The position numbers and the translations under genes are program-made. This document shows positions 16,917 to 26,170 of a stretch of DNA of 64,000 nt, piece by piece (within the stretch, counting starts at the first letter, position 1; each line of letters opens with the position of its first letter). This stretch comes from Paenibacillus urinalis (GTDB taxonomy: Bacteria; Bacillota; Bacilli; Paenibacillales; Paenibacillaceae): contig NZ_CP118108.1 of the NCBI RefSeq assembly GCF_028747985.1, positions 5,182,001 through 5,246,000 on the forward strand. The letters run 5' to 3'. The notes beneath the pieces were generated by a model that saw only the letters and a list, made by a program, of their open reading frames with translations, was not told the DNA's origin and made no database searches.

Positions 16917-17851
16917 TACAGGTCACCTCCCATCGATTTACTACCCGTGCCGGACAGCAGCTCTGTCGTTCTCCGCCGCGCCATGTTCTTCTGACGAATA
17001 CTGCGTTGTATAGAAGGAATCAGAAGCGCCAGAATAACGATAACAGCCGTAATAATCTTCAAATCTGAAGTCTCGAATCCAGGTACCCGAAGGGCGATCA
17101 TAACGACGATGCGGTATACAATAGAACCAATGATTACGGACAGTATCGCCAGGAAAATGCTGCGCTTGCCCACGATGGCTTCCCCGATAATAACTGACGC
17201 GAGTCCAACCACAATCATTCCAATTCCCATGCTTATATCCGCAAATCCTTGATACTGTGCCAAAAATGCACCGGATAGAGCCACCAGTCCGTTAGACAGA
17301 CTAATACCGACCAGCTTGGTTGTATCGGTGTTCGCTCCGAAGCTGCGAATCATTCGCTCATTGTCTCCTGTTGCACGGAGAGCCAGACCGAGATCTGTTT
17401 TGAAGAACACATCAAGCAGCACTTTAACAACAAACGCTACTATGAACATAAACAGTAGAACATTCAGACTCGAGAAAACATTGTCAACACCCAGCAGAGA
17501 CAGGTTCGGTGCACCCAAAATTCTCATGTTAATCGAATGCAGGGCAATCATCATTAATATACCGGACAACAGTCCATTAATCTTACCCTTCGTATGCAAG
17601 AGCCCTGTACATGCCCCGGCGATCAGCCCCCCTCCAAAGGCTGCAAGTGTCGCAAGCCAAGGTGAGAAGTCATTCGTAATCATAATGGCAGCAATTGCCG
17701 CACCTGTAGTAAAGCTCTGATCTACCGTAAGATCCGGAAAATCAAGAATTCGGAACGTTATGTATACACCGAGAGCCATTAATGCATACAAGAGCCCTAG
17801 TTCAATCGCTCCAGGAGTCGATTTTAGCAGACTAAGCATCGTTTCTAACAT
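16916..17851 (-). CDS. ABC transporter permease (BPD_transp_2 type)
   Basis: A 311-residue permease with about 8-9 hydrophobic segments. The motif LGLALRATGDNERMIRSFG is characteristic of branched-chain-amino-acid-type (LivH/RbsC-like) permeases, and YITFRILDFPDLTVDQSF is typical of the subgroup that pairs with ABC_sub_bind proteins. Start ATG 17851 has AGGAGG upstream. A strong terminator lies between it and the binding-protein gene, so permease expression probably depends on read-through. Confidence 0.87.
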   Translation of the reverse strand: MLETMLSLLKSTPGAIELGLLYALMALGVYITFRILDFPDLTVDQSFTTGAAIAAIMITNDFSPWLATLAAFGGGLIAGACTGLLHTKGKINGLLSGILMMIALHSINMRILGAPNLSLLGVDNVFSSLNVLLFMFIVAFVVKVLLDVFFKTDLGLALRATGDNERMIRSFGANTDTTKLVGISLSNGLVALSGAFLAQYQGFADISMGIGMIVVGLASVIIGEAIVGKRSIFLAILSVIIGSIVYRIVVMIALRVPGFETSDLKIITAVIVILALLIPSIQRSIRQKNMARRRTTELLSGTGSKSMGGDL

Positions 17852-17870
17852 GTGTTATCCTCCTATTTGC

Positions 17871-17902
17871 AAAAAAGCAGGGTGGTATGTCGTCCACCCT
17901 GC
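17871..17902 (-). terminator. Terminator between binding-protein and permease genes
   Basis: A perfect 9-bp stem GCAGGGTGG/CCACCCTGC with an 8-nt loop, followed by TTTTTT on the minus strand. It is intra-operonic and would give more binding protein than permease and ATPase. Confidence 0.85.
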
Positions 17903-17935
17903 TTCCGAGCATTCAGCATACTAACTTAAATTAGG

Positions 17936-18985
17936 TTACTCGATGATGTTGTTCTCTTGATCCTCTACTGCTGCTTTCATTTCATCCGTAACTTCAATGC
18001 CTTGCTCTCCAGCTGCCTTCAGATTCAGGATAAGATCCAGCTTGTCCGGTACAGTCACCTCAAGATCACCTGGATTCGTCCCGTTCTGGAGGATGTCAGC
18101 CGCCATCTCGCCTACTTGGTAGCCATGATCATAGTACTTGAAGCCGACGGTAGCAAAAGCACCCTTCTCTACCGTATCCCGGTCGCTGGAGAAGAAAGGA
18201 ATATCATTATCGTTCGCTGTCTTGATCATGGTATCCACCGCACTGACGACCGTATTGTCCAGCGTGATATAGAATGCATCTACTTTGCCAATGAGCGAAT
18301 CAGCTGCCTGCTGGACTTCGGAAGTATTGGTTGCTGCTGCCTTAACCAGCTTAATACCATGCTCAGCAAACGCTTTCTCCGCATTGTCTGCCATGACAAC
18401 TGCGTTCTGCTCACCTTCATTAAGAACAAGCCCAACGGATTTGATATCCGGCATTTGCTGAGCGATAAAATCAGCCAGTTTCACAATTGCTTCCGGATTT
18501 GTATCGGATGCTCCAGTGACATTGCCACCCGGCTTCTTAAGATCGGTCACTAGCTTAGAAACAAGTGGATCAGTTACAGCCGCGAACAATACAGGCTTGT
18601 CCTTCACCTGGCTTACGACAGCCTGTGCGGAAGGTGTAGCAATCGCAAGAACGAGGTCACTGCTGTCCGTTGCAATCTTCTGGGCGATGGAGTTGTTATT
18701 CGCTGCATCGGCCTGTGCGTTGTTATAATCAATCTTCAGATTCTCATCCTCTACAAGTCCTGCATCCTTGAGCGCTGCAATAAAGCCTTCCTGTGTTGCG
18801 TCCAGTGAAGGATGCTCAACATATTGAGAAATAGATATAGAATAGGTTTTTCCTTCTGCTTCCTCTCCGCCACCGGTGCCTCCAGAACCCGCAGAACCTG
18901 AAGTACTATCAGGATCGTTGCCGCATCCCGCAACCAGCGCAATTGAAGCCGTTACCAATAATGACATCCACCATTTTTTACTCAT
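17936..18985 (-). CDS. ABC transporter substrate-binding lipoprotein (ABC_sub_bind family)
   Basis: A 349-residue lipoprotein: signal peptide with lipobox VAGC at about residue 21, then a Gly/Ser linker. The mature part starts YSISISQYVEHPSLDATQEG and continues with NAQADAANNNSIAQKI, LVLAIATPSAQAV and LFAAVTDPLVSKLV, the hallmark order of PF04392 binding proteins. In related Gram-positive systems these bind aromatic amino acids or similar small ligands. First gene of the operon; a consensus promoter lies about 220 nt upstream. Confidence 0.87.
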   Translation of the reverse strand: MSKKWWMSLLVTASIALVAGCGNDPDSTSGSAGSGGTGGGEEAEGKTYSISISQYVEHPSLDATQEGFIAALKDAGLVEDENLKIDYNNAQADAANNNSIAQKIATDSSDLVLAIATPSAQAVVSQVKDKPVLFAAVTDPLVSKLVTDLKKPGGNVTGASDTNPEAIVKLADFIAQQMPDIKSVGLVLNEGEQNAVVMADNAEKAFAEHGIKLVKAAATNTSEVQQAADSLIGKVDAFYITLDNTVVSAVDTMIKTANDNDIPFFSSDRDTVEKGAFATVGFKYYDHGYQVGEMAADILQNGTNPGDLEVTVPDKLDLILNLKAAGEQGIEVTDEMKAAVEDQENNIIE

Positions 18986-19211
18986 TCATGCTTCCCCTCT
19001 CTTCATTCACATTGTCTGTTTCTACTTTTCATTAGACCCACTCAAAATCCAGCTACTTATTCGCACGCCTTAATTCCATATTATCCCTCTAACATGCTGT
19101 GTCACATAATAGCATTAGCGCTTTTATATTTAACTGCACTAAAGCAATTAGGCAAGGGACATGCCAAGTCTTGGAAATAATTGACGCACGGTCGATATCA
19201 CTTTTTCCCTA

Positions 19212-19240
19212 ATATTAAGGGTGCTTGTACTATTCGTCAA
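19212..19240 (-). promoter_or_regulatory. Sigma-A promoter of the ABC importer operon
   Basis: On the minus strand TTGACG (19235-19240), a 17-nt spacer and TAATAT (19212-19217). The start site near 19205 gives an unusually long leader of about 220 nt; I found no T-box or known riboswitch motif in it. The 388-nt gap (18986-19373) otherwise holds only the upstream gene's terminator. Confidence 0.65.
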
Positions 19241-19293
19241 TTAATACTTTTACTGCGAATTTATTTCCACAGTTCATTTAAAAGATGTCATGT

Positions 19294-19339
19294 AAAAAAA
19301 AGAAGCATCCGGCGGGTAATTCCGCCAAAACGCTTCTTC
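19294..19339 (-). terminator. Terminator of the SufR-like regulator gene
   Basis: A stem built from AAGAAGC/GCTTCTT and GGCGG/CCGCC, followed by eight T residues on the minus strand. Confidence 0.85.
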
Positions 19340-19373
19340 TCAAGCTTCATATGATTATTCTAAGATACTTCGA

Positions 19374-20000
19374 CTAAGACATCCCGATCTTGTAAGTACA
19401 GCATCTTCCGCCCTTGGCAAGACACTCCGTACGGGATACCGAAACCTCAAGCAAGGATTGAAACAGCTCCAACTCACAGCGGCAGGCCTGTCCGTAGGCA
19501 TCCGCTACTTCAGAGATGGGGCAATTGTATTCTTTCAGCACGAAGCCCTGTTCCTCTTCCATCAGCTCGGTCATATATCCGTTGTCATTCTGGATGGCGG
19601 CAAGAGATCGAACTCGGCCAGCCAGGTCCTTGCCCTGCATCTCCGTGGCATACCGCTGGTGCAGCTTGTTCCTTCTCCGCTCGAATAACAGGTCGATCAT
19701 CTCTTCACCCGACTCCTCGGCAAGCTCGCCCAGCAGATCGAGCGTTACCTTCGGGTACGTCTTCGGAAACAGCCCCTCTCCACGCTCGGTAAGGCCAAAT
19801 ACTGCAGAAGGGCGACCGGCTGTCTGCCGGATTTCGCTCGTTGCGATATGTCCATCCTTCTCCAGTGTCGCCAGATGCCTGCGGACCGCCATTTCCGTAA
19901 TGCCCAGTTCAGCTGTAATTTCACGAGCACTTAAGGGACCTTGAACCTTCAGCATGTGAAGGATTCGCTGACGTGTGGACTTCTCTTTGGGCGCGCTCAT
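19374..20000 (-). CDS. SufR-like helix-turn-helix regulator with C-terminal Cys cluster
   Basis: A 208-residue protein. The N-terminal winged helix (RQRILHMLKVQGPLSAREIT, AVRRHLATLEKDGHI, AGRPSAVFGLT) is DeoR/ArsR-like. The C-terminal half carries a cysteine set NCPI, CRCELE, TECLAKGGRCC, as in SufR-type Fe-S cluster-sensing repressors. Start ATG 20000 chosen because AGGTGG lies 5 nt upstream; an in-frame GTG at 20009 overlaps that site. It may sense Fe-S or redox state; targets are unknown. It follows trhO by 41 nt and could be co-transcribed with it. Confidence 0.75.
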   Translation of the reverse strand: MSAPKEKSTRQRILHMLKVQGPLSAREITAELGITEMAVRRHLATLEKDGHIATSEIRQTAGRPSAVFGLTERGEGLFPKTYPKVTLDLLGELAEESGEEMIDLLFERRRNKLHQRYATEMQGKDLAGRVRSLAAIQNDNGYMTELMEEEQGFVLKEYNCPISEVADAYGQACRCELELFQSLLEVSVSRTECLAKGGRCCTYKIGMS

Positions 20001-20041
20001 TACAACCACCTGCTTTCATGTCAGTGAAGATGCGGATCTAA

Positions 20042-20935
20042 TTAAGATATAGCCTTCGCGTGCGCCTCTTCCCGGCAAGCATCGGAGCAGAAATGCTGAT
20101 GCTCTTCCTCACATGCCTCACATGATACATATTGGAGATTGCATGTTGGACAGTTCACATATTGGTCATGCGTTGTTCCACAGTGGTAGCAGGAAGCAAT
20201 GACAATATCCTCTTCCGTCTGATTGATTGGCACGGAAATTCTTTCATCGAATACATAGCACTTTCCGTCAAACAATCGGCCTTGTACTTCTGGGTCTTTA
20301 CCGTAAGTCACAATACCGCCCTCAAGCTGGGCTACATCCTCGAAGCCTTCTTTGATCAGGAATCCGGTCAGCTTCTCACAGCGGATGCCGCCTGTGCAGT
20401 AGGTGATGACTTTCTTGTCCTTGATATCGCCTAGATTCTCACGAATCCATTCCGGAAACTCACGGAAGGATTTGACGTCTGGACGGATCGCACCGCGAAA
20501 GTGGCCGATCTCGTACTCATAATCATTGCGGCCGTCAATGACAACAACGTCATCGCGTTGAAGATGCTCATAGAATTCTTTCGGGCTGAGGCGTTTGCCG
20601 CCGATTACATTCGGATCAAGCTCTTCATCATATCGGAAGGTAACGAGCTCTTCCTTATGACGAACAAACATCTTCTTGAATGCATGCCCTTCCACTTCGT
20701 CAATCTTGAACCAAATATCGCTGAACAGCGGATTGGCCTTCATGTCGTTCATATATTGCTCGGTCTGCTCGTAGGTACCGGATACGGTGCCGTTAATTCC
20801 TTCTTTGGCGATCAGAATCCGTCCTTTGAGACCGAGGTCTTTGCAGTATTTTAAATGTTCCTGTGTAAAAGCCTCAGGATCCTCAATCTGGACATATTTG
20901 TAGTACAACAATACACGATAATTAGAATTACTCAT
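20042..20935 (-). CDS. trhO: tRNA uridine(34) hydroxylase TrhO (rhodanese family)
   Basis: A protein of about 297 residues of the YceA/TrhO family, which hydroxylates tRNA uridine 34 as a step toward 5-methoxyuridine. The N-terminal acylphosphatase-like part has [12 protein letters not shown] and [16 protein letters not shown]. The central rhodanese domain has [16 protein letters not shown] and the active-site loop [10 protein letters not shown]. The C-terminal region holds a Cys/His zinc cluster ([18 protein letters not shown] and more). Start ambiguous: ATG 20935 (MSNSNYRV, best family fit) or ATG 20944 closer to the AGGTGG site. Confidence 0.9.
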   Translation of the reverse strand: MSNSNYRVLLYYKYVQIEDPEAFTQEHLKYCKDLGLKGRILIAKEGINGTVSGTYEQTEQYMNDMKANPLFSDIWFKIDEVEGHAFKKMFVRHKEELVTFRYDEELDPNVIGGKRLSPKEFYEHLQRDDVVVIDGRNDYEYEIGHFRGAIRPDVKSFREFPEWIRENLGDIKDKKVITYCTGGIRCEKLTGFLIKEGFEDVAQLEGGIVTYGKDPEVQGRLFDGKCYVFDERISVPINQTEEDIVIASCYHCGTTHDQYVNCPTCNLQYVSCEACEEEHQHFCSDACREEAHAKAIS

Positions 20936-21086
20936 TTTCTTCATTTCCACCTGTCTTTATTTATAGTTCCAAGCTATGAATTAGACAACTTGAATTTGTT
21001 TATTACCTCATAAACGACAAGAAGCAGCCGCAAAAAAGGGATTCCCTTCCGCCGCTACCGTCAGTTCTCGGGCAATGTATATATTA

Positions 21087-21115
21087 AGTCTATAAAAACA
21101 CCGAAGCTTAGTCAA
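21087..21115 (-). promoter_or_regulatory. Candidate sigma-A promoter of trhO
   Basis: TTGACT (21110-21115), a 17-nt spacer and TAGACT (21087-21092) on the minus strand, about 150 nt before trhO. The leader contains a small AAGGG/CCCTT hairpin followed by T residues. Confidence 0.5.
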
Positions 21116-21181
21116 TATTTATGTATAAAAAGGGGGTTGAGGCTTGTTGGAAAAGCATCCGTTTTTTGCTTGTAAACATAC

Positions 21182-21218
21182 AAAAACACCAGGGAATCAC
21201 ATGATTCCGCTGGTGCTT
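21182..21218 (-). terminator. Terminator of the sugar ABC operon
   Basis: A long stem of CACCAG/CTGGTG and GGAATCA/TGATTCC, followed by TTTTT on the minus strand, 11 nt past the permease stop. Confidence 0.85.
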
Positions 21219-21228
21219 TAATTGTGAA

Positions 21229-22059
21229 TTAAGCTTTGACCGACCCTTGAGTTACACCATTGATGATCCATTTTTGTGCGAAAAGATAGATGATAATCAT
21301 CGGCAGCATGGCCATCAGGTATGAGGCAAAGGCCAGGTTGAAGTCGGTATTAAACTGCCCTTGGAAGATGTACTGCACAAGCGGCAGTGTATACTGATCC
21401 TGATCGCTGATCATAATGAGCGGCAGCAGGAAGTCGTTATAGGTAGACAGACAGGTCAGAATGCCGACCGTTGCACTCATCGGTGCAAGCAGCGGGAAGA
21501 TAATTCGCCAGAACGTACCCCATGTGGTTGCCCCATCGACCTTGGCCGCTTCTTCCAAAGCGGTTGGAATAGAGCGAATATAAGCCACGTAGATAAATAC
21601 GTTAAAGGCCAGACCATACACGGTATGCAGCAGGATAAGTCCAACGAGATTGGTCATCCCGAGATTCGAAGTTAATTTAACCACAGGCAGCATAATAATC
21701 TGGAATGGAATAAACATCGCACTGACAAAATAGAAATACAACCCTTTAAAAAATTTGTGATTCATGTTCCGCGCGATCGCATAGGCGACAAGCGAGTTGG
21801 TCAGCAATGTCAGGACCACCGTCGATATCGTCACGATGGCACTGTTGCCCAGTGCGTTGAAGAAGCCTGTCATCTCAATGGCACGAGAGAAGTTATCCCA
21901 CTGAATATCTGCGGGAAAGGAGAAGACCGATTGACGCATCTGCTCCGGATTTTTGATCGCAATCGTCAGCGTCATGTAGAGAGGGAACAGGATCACAATC
22001 GTACCCATCGCGACGAGCAGCGTAACCAGCCAATTGGTGCGTGAGCGTGATTTTTTCAT
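21229..22059 (-). CDS. Carbohydrate ABC transporter permease (MalG/MsmG type)
   Basis: A 276-residue inner membrane permease with 6 predicted segments. The cytoplasmic EAA loop reads EEAAKVDGATTWGTFWRIIFPL, the contact site for an MsmX-type ATPase. No ATPase gene is in the operon, as is usual for Bacillota CUT1 systems that share a common ATPase. Start ATG 22059 shares one base with the MalF-type stop (TAATG). Confidence 0.9.
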   Translation of the reverse strand: MKKSRSRTNWLVTLLVAMGTIVILFPLYMTLTIAIKNPEQMRQSVFSFPADIQWDNFSRAIEMTGFFNALGNSAIVTISTVVLTLLTNSLVAYAIARNMNHKFFKGLYFYFVSAMFIPFQIIMLPVVKLTSNLGMTNLVGLILLHTVYGLAFNVFIYVAYIRSIPTALEEAAKVDGATTWGTFWRIIFPLLAPMSATVGILTCLSTYNDFLLPLIMISDQDQYTLPLVQYIFQGQFNTDFNLAFASYLMAMLPMIIIYLFAQKWIINGVTQGSVKA

Positions 22060-22925
22060 TACATGTCACTCTCCCTTCTCTGCAGAAATCGAAGCTGAAT
22101 AATCGATATAATGGCGATCAGAATGAAGTAAATGATGGCATTGGCCGATTGATAAGCAAACTCGCCGCCTTCGAAACCGCCGGTATAGATCAAGTGTGCG
22201 ATGGATTGTGTGGCCCGTCCTGGTCCACCGTTCGTCATGGCTACAATGAGATCGAAGACCATAAGCGAGTTCTTCATGGCAAGAACCATGTTGATCGTGA
22301 AGAATGGAGCGATAAGCGGGAACGTAATACTCCAGAATTCACGCCATTTGCCCGCTCCGTCCAGATTGGACGCCTCATACAGATCCGTTGGGATGGTCTG
22401 CAGCCCGGCAAGATACAGGATGGTGTTGAATGCAATCCCTTGCCAGATCGCAACCGATACGACCCCAACCCATGCGAGATCCTGGCTGCCCAATATATTG
22501 GTGGACAGGGCAGTCAGTCCTAGATTTTCACCCCAGATCGGGAATACGTTCGAGAACAGGTAGTTGAATATATATCCGACGATCAGAATGCTCAAAATGT
22601 TGGGAAGGAAATATATCGCCCGGAAGAAATTCCGGTATTTGATCTTCGCATTCAGTCCCAGCGCAATCAGCAAGCTGATAATATTAATGAAGATGGTTGC
22701 CACAATGGCATATTTAATAGTAAATCCGTATGCATTCCACACGTTCTCATCTGCAAACAGATTAATATAATTTTTGAATCCAACCATATCATATTGATCG
22801 CCGAAGCCGTTCCAGTTCGTAAATGAGTAATACAACCCTTGCAATGCAGGCAGGGTCATAAACACAAAGAACAGTGCTACGGCAGGCAAAGTCATCCAGT
22901 AGAACGGAGTAAGCCGATTCTTCAT
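22059..22925 (-). CDS. Carbohydrate ABC transporter permease (MalF/MsmF type)
   Basis: A 288-residue permease with 6 membrane segments, GLYYSFTNWNGFG near the N-terminus and the EAA loop DLYEASNLDGAGKWREFWSI. It forms a heterodimer with the downstream permease. Start ATG 22925 has GAGGAGG upstream, 19 nt after the binding-protein stop. Confidence 0.9.
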   Translation of the reverse strand: MKNRLTPFYWMTLPAVALFFVFMTLPALQGLYYSFTNWNGFGDQYDMVGFKNYINLFADENVWNAYGFTIKYAIVATIFINIISLLIALGLNAKIKYRNFFRAIYFLPNILSILIVGYIFNYLFSNVFPIWGENLGLTALSTNILGSQDLAWVGVVSVAIWQGIAFNTILYLAGLQTIPTDLYEASNLDGAGKWREFWSITFPLIAPFFTINMVLAMKNSLMVFDLIVAMTNGGPGRATQSIAHLIYTGGFEGGEFAYQSANAIIYFILIAIISIIQLRFLQRRESDM

Positions 22926-22944
22926 GTTTGTTCCTCCTCGTATC

Positions 22945-24183
22945 CTATCTTCGATTTGCTACCTTATCCCACTCTTCGTCGAGCTTCTTAAGATAAGCAT
23001 CAATGTCTCCGACCTGCAAAAATTCCTGTACAATTGAATTCAGCTGAACAGCAGACGGAATGTAGTGGTCAGCAAAGTCGGTGACCTGGCCTCTCTCGAT
23101 ATAAGGAAGGATCTCAGCTACGCTCGAATCATCCTGCGTTACGCCTTCTACTGCCGCAAACAAGTTCTGCTCATCAATATACTGCTTCATATTATCTTCA
23201 CGCAGCAAAAATTTGATAAATTCAATAGCCTCAGCCTGATGCTCTGTATCTTCAGAGATCGTGAGCAGCGTGTCAATTCCGTTTACCAGCTTGATCTCTT
23301 CAGGGTCATTTCCTGTCGGGAAAGGGAAGAAGCCGATCTCAATATCCGGGTTGGCCTTACGTATCTCTGGGATTGCCCAAGTACCTTGGATATACATGAA
23401 GGCATCTCCGTTCGCGAAGGCACGGTTGCCGTCTGCATAGGTCTTACCGAAGTTGTCACTGTGTCCATAATCGAGAATCTTAAGCTGCTTCTCGGCTATT
23501 TCGCGGTAACGCTCCTGGAATGTAACTTCACCTTCTCTGCGCTGCAGATAGAAGTCAATCCCCTCCAAGTTTGGTGCAAGTGAATTAAAAGCAAGGTTGG
23601 TCTGCCAGTCGTCTTTATAAGTTAGGTAAAAAGGTATTTTACCTGCATCTTTAATTTTCTCCGCTGTCGCAATCAGCTCATCCCAAGTCTTCGGAACCTC
23701 AAGCCCCATCTCGCGGAACAGCGTCTTATTGTACATGATACCGTTTGCATTTGTTGCAAATGGAATCCCTGTAAGCTCTTCAAGACCACTTACGTCTTTA
23801 ACCATCTGAATATAGCTCGGATTGATCAAATCGATCATTTCCTGATCGGTCTGTTCCATGAAAATACCGCTCTGAGACAGCATCGAGAATGTATCCGTTG
23901 CGCCCAGCGCCATAATGTCCGGGACATCATTCTTTACAAGCCGGGTCTTAAGCACCGTTTCTGCATCCGGTGGATTGACCTGTATCACTTCAATTTCAGA
24001 CTGCTCCTGATTAAATTTCTCTACAAGCTTGTCAAAGGATTCCTTCGCCTCGGGCTTGTTCTGGAAGAACTCAATCTGGACCTTGCCTGAGGCCCCTTCG
24101 CTGCTGCCGCATGCGGTAAGCATTAATGCTGCTCCACCGGCAATGAGGAGCATTTTACAACTCTTAAGCCACTGAAATCTCAT
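22945..24183 (-). CDS. Sugar ABC transporter substrate-binding lipoprotein (SBP_bac_1)
   Basis: A 412-residue extracellular binding protein with lipobox LTAC at about residue 25 and a mature part with IEFFQNKPEAKESFDKLV, PFATNANGIMYNKTLFREMG, and FMYIQGTWAIPEI, typical of CUT1 oligosaccharide binding proteins. First gene of the operon; GAGGGGG precedes ATG 24183. A perfect palindrome about 140 nt upstream probably makes the operon inducible. Sugar not predictable. Confidence 0.9.
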   Translation of the reverse strand: MRFQWLKSCKMLLIAGGAALMLTACGSSEGASGKVQIEFFQNKPEAKESFDKLVEKFNQEQSEIEVIQVNPPDAETVLKTRLVKNDVPDIMALGATDTFSMLSQSGIFMEQTDQEMIDLINPSYIQMVKDVSGLEELTGIPFATNANGIMYNKTLFREMGLEVPKTWDELIATAEKIKDAGKIPFYLTYKDDWQTNLAFNSLAPNLEGIDFYLQRREGEVTFQERYREIAEKQLKILDYGHSDNFGKTYADGNRAFANGDAFMYIQGTWAIPEIRKANPDIEIGFFPFPTGNDPEEIKLVNGIDTLLTISEDTEHQAEAIEFIKFLLREDNMKQYIDEQNLFAAVEGVTQDDSSVAEILPYIERGQVTDFADHYIPSAVQLNSIVQEFLQVGDIDAYLKKLDEEWDKVANRR

Positions 24184-24318
24184 GGTGTACCCCCTCTATC
24201 TTGTTCTGATAAAAGTGCTTACATTTCCACTCGGTGTAAAGCATAGCACACTCGTTTTTAATAACCAATGGTTATAAATGTCTAACTTTAAGATATATGT
24301 ATTTAGTTCCATTGCAGT

Positions 24319-24350
24319 CTTGTCAATCGAAACCGGTTTCGATTGACAAG
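24319..24350. promoter_or_regulatory. Perfect 32-bp palindrome, LacI-family-like operator
   Basis: Each half is CTTGTCAATCGAAACC, so the centre is AAACCGGTTT. The half-site TTGACA on the minus strand doubles as a possible -35 for the sugar operon. LacI-family operators have this length, symmetry and central CG. The A-run follows on the + strand, and T residues precede it on the minus strand, so it cannot be an intrinsic terminator in either direction. No regulator gene is adjacent. Confidence 0.6.
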
Positions 24351-24461
24351 AAAAAAAACGAGTGATATTTATTAAACACCCGTATCCTGGTTTAAACACC
24401 TGCATAATGAATTTTGTGTAGTTGAATTTTTAGAACCTTTAATTTTTTGAAACAGACTCGT

Positions 24462-25433
24462 TTAGGGAATGAGCAGAATTTTTCCTGTGCTTTGCCGACT
24501 TTCAATCCATTGATGTGCTTCTGCTGCACGATCAAGCGAAAATTTCATGGGTTCAGCTAGTTTAATGTCTCCGCTTGTAATGGCTGTAAATAGGTCGTTC
24601 GCCCGCCGCACACGGTCGGCATGATCTGTCACATGATTCCATAAGTCTCCCCCGGTTAATGTTTTGGACGTATCCATCAGCATCCTTGGATCGACTGGAA
24701 CAGGATTACCTCCGGCCATGCCGTAGAACACGATATGGCCTTTGATTTGAACTGCTCGGAAAGTGTCCATTAACGTACTTCCAACCGAGTCATAGGCCGC
24801 TCTGACACCTTCCTGCTTGTACGACCATTGCCTTGCTTGATCTACCCAATTGCCTTCATTGTACAGCAGAACTTCATCAGCTCCCGCTTGCAGAGCAATG
24901 TCACGCTTTGACGAGCTAGAAGTAACCCCTAATACTCTTGCCCCTTTTGCTTTGGCAAGCTGGACAAGCAGCTGACCTACTCCACCTGCAGCTGCGTGCA
25001 CCAGAATCTCATCCCCAGCCTGTACAGGATAACTGTCATTTAACAAGTAATGGGCCGTCATACCCTGTAGCAGCACGGTTGCTGCCTGGTCATACGTAAT
25101 CTCGGAAGGCAGCTTAATGGCTTTCTCCTGAGGAACCAATACCAGCTCACTATTTGCATGTGGAACATCAGCAAAACCCACACGGCTGCCTGGCGGCAAG
25201 CCTGTAACATCGTCTGCAGTCTCCACCACAATACCGGCTCCTTCGTAGCCTAATATGTAGGGCGGTTCCCCCTCCAGATGATAATTTCCTTTTCTGCGAT
25301 ACACATCTGCATAATTTAGACCGACGGCCTTCATTCGAACAAGCACACAGCCCGGCTTAAGTGCAGGCGTCTGCACATCTTCAATGTGCAGCACCTCAGG
25401 ACCACCAAATTCCCTAAATACTGAAGCTTTCAT
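24462..25433 (-). CDS. NADPH:quinone oxidoreductase-type zinc-independent alcohol dehydrogenase
   Basis: A 323-residue medium-chain dehydrogenase/reductase of the quinone oxidoreductase (Qor) type. It shows MKASVFREFGGPEVL, VGLNYADVYRRKG (position where zinc enzymes have a Cys ligand), GYEGAGIV and the nucleotide-binding HAAAGGVGQLLVQLAKAKGA. Zinc ligands are absent. It likely reduces quinones or enones with NAD(P)H. Monocistronic; divergent from the next gene. A TTGACA sits in the shared promoter region at about 25492. Confidence 0.87.
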   Translation of the reverse strand: MKASVFREFGGPEVLHIEDVQTPALKPGCVLVRMKAVGLNYADVYRRKGNYHLEGEPPYILGYEGAGIVVETADDVTGLPPGSRVGFADVPHANSELVLVPQEKAIKLPSEITYDQAATVLLQGMTAHYLLNDSYPVQAGDEILVHAAAGGVGQLLVQLAKAKGARVLGVTSSSSKRDIALQAGADEVLLYNEGNWVDQARQWSYKQEGVRAAYDSVGSTLMDTFRAVQIKGHIVFYGMAGGNPVPVDPRMLMDTSKTLTGGDLWNHVTDHADRVRRANDLFTAITSGDIKLAEPMKFSLDRAAEAHQWIESRQSTGKILLIP

Positions 25434-25563
25434 TTATATTCATCCTCCCTTAAGGATTATATATTTTTTGAATATATACTCATGCCCTGTTGACACATGA
25501 TAATATAATATATTTTATATGATCTCCTACTCATATTGAAGAAAGTGAAGGTGCAGCGAGAAC

Positions 25564-26100
25564 ATGAACTCCGTAGAAACAAAACCTCTCCGTGTCTATA
25601 TGGCTGGCTTTGAGGTGTTCCGTACCGATGCTTCCGAGCTCGGGCAACACATGAAGGCGCTGTGCGCTGAATATGGATTTGAAGGTATTTTTCCACTAGA
25701 CAAGGATATTAAACCCCAGCCTACACGACATGAGACGGCGGCCGCTATATTCGAAGGCAATGTGAGACTGATCGAGAAATGTGATATCATCATCGCCAAT
25801 CTGAATCCCTTCCGCGGGCAGGAGCCGGATTCCGGCACCGTATTTGAATGCGGGCTTGGATACGGACTTGGCAAGAAGCTGTATGCCCATGTTCTTGATG
25901 CACGTACGATGGGGGAGAAGCTAGCACCTGCGACAGATCCTGCGACAGGACTGTATGAAGACGGTATGACGATTGAGAACTTCAATCTGCCCACCAATCT
26001 CATGCTCGGCATTCCTGTTACCATTGTAGAAGGGACGTTAGAGGATGCGTTAAAGAGACTTCGTACAGATCTGGGTATGGATGCTGAGCAGTCTCACTGA
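25564..26100 (+). CDS. Nucleoside 2-deoxyribosyltransferase
   Basis: A 178-residue member of the Nuc_deoxyrib_tr family, which exchanges bases on 2-deoxynucleosides in nucleotide salvage. Seen are VYMAGFEVFRTDA, FEGNVRLIEKCDIIIANLNP, the catalytic-loop region FRGQEPDSGTVFECGLGYGLG with the conserved Asp and Glu, and a C-terminal NLMLGIPVTIVEGT. Start ATG 25564 has only a weak AAGGTG site. Confidence 0.88.
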   Translation: MNSVETKPLRVYMAGFEVFRTDASELGQHMKALCAEYGFEGIFPLDKDIKPQPTRHETAAAIFEGNVRLIEKCDIIIANLNPFRGQEPDSGTVFECGLGYGLGKKLYAHVLDARTMGEKLAPATDPATGLYEDGMTIENFNLPTNLMLGIPVTIVEGTLEDALKRLRTDLGMDAEQSH

Positions 26101-26107
26101 TGAATTC

Positions 26108-26146
26108 AAAAAAAAGAACGTTCGCCATGAACGTTCTTTCTTTTTT
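26108..26146. terminator. Bidirectional terminator
   Basis: Stem AAAGAACGTT/AACGTTCTTT with a 7-nt loop, an A-run before and a T-run after. It serves both the deoxyribosyltransferase and the convergent menA. Confidence 0.9.
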
Positions 26147-26170
26147 GAAAAATATTCATTATTAATGATT

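Noticed and set aside
18986..19205. T-box or TRAP-type tryptophan leader for the ABC importer
   Set aside because: The leader is long, but I could not find the T-box GGTGG/GCG core, a clear antiterminator pair, or regularly spaced GAG/TAG triplets.
24319..24350. Intrinsic terminator
   Set aside because: T residues precede rather than follow the stem on the minus strand, and A residues follow on the + strand, so no U-tract is produced.
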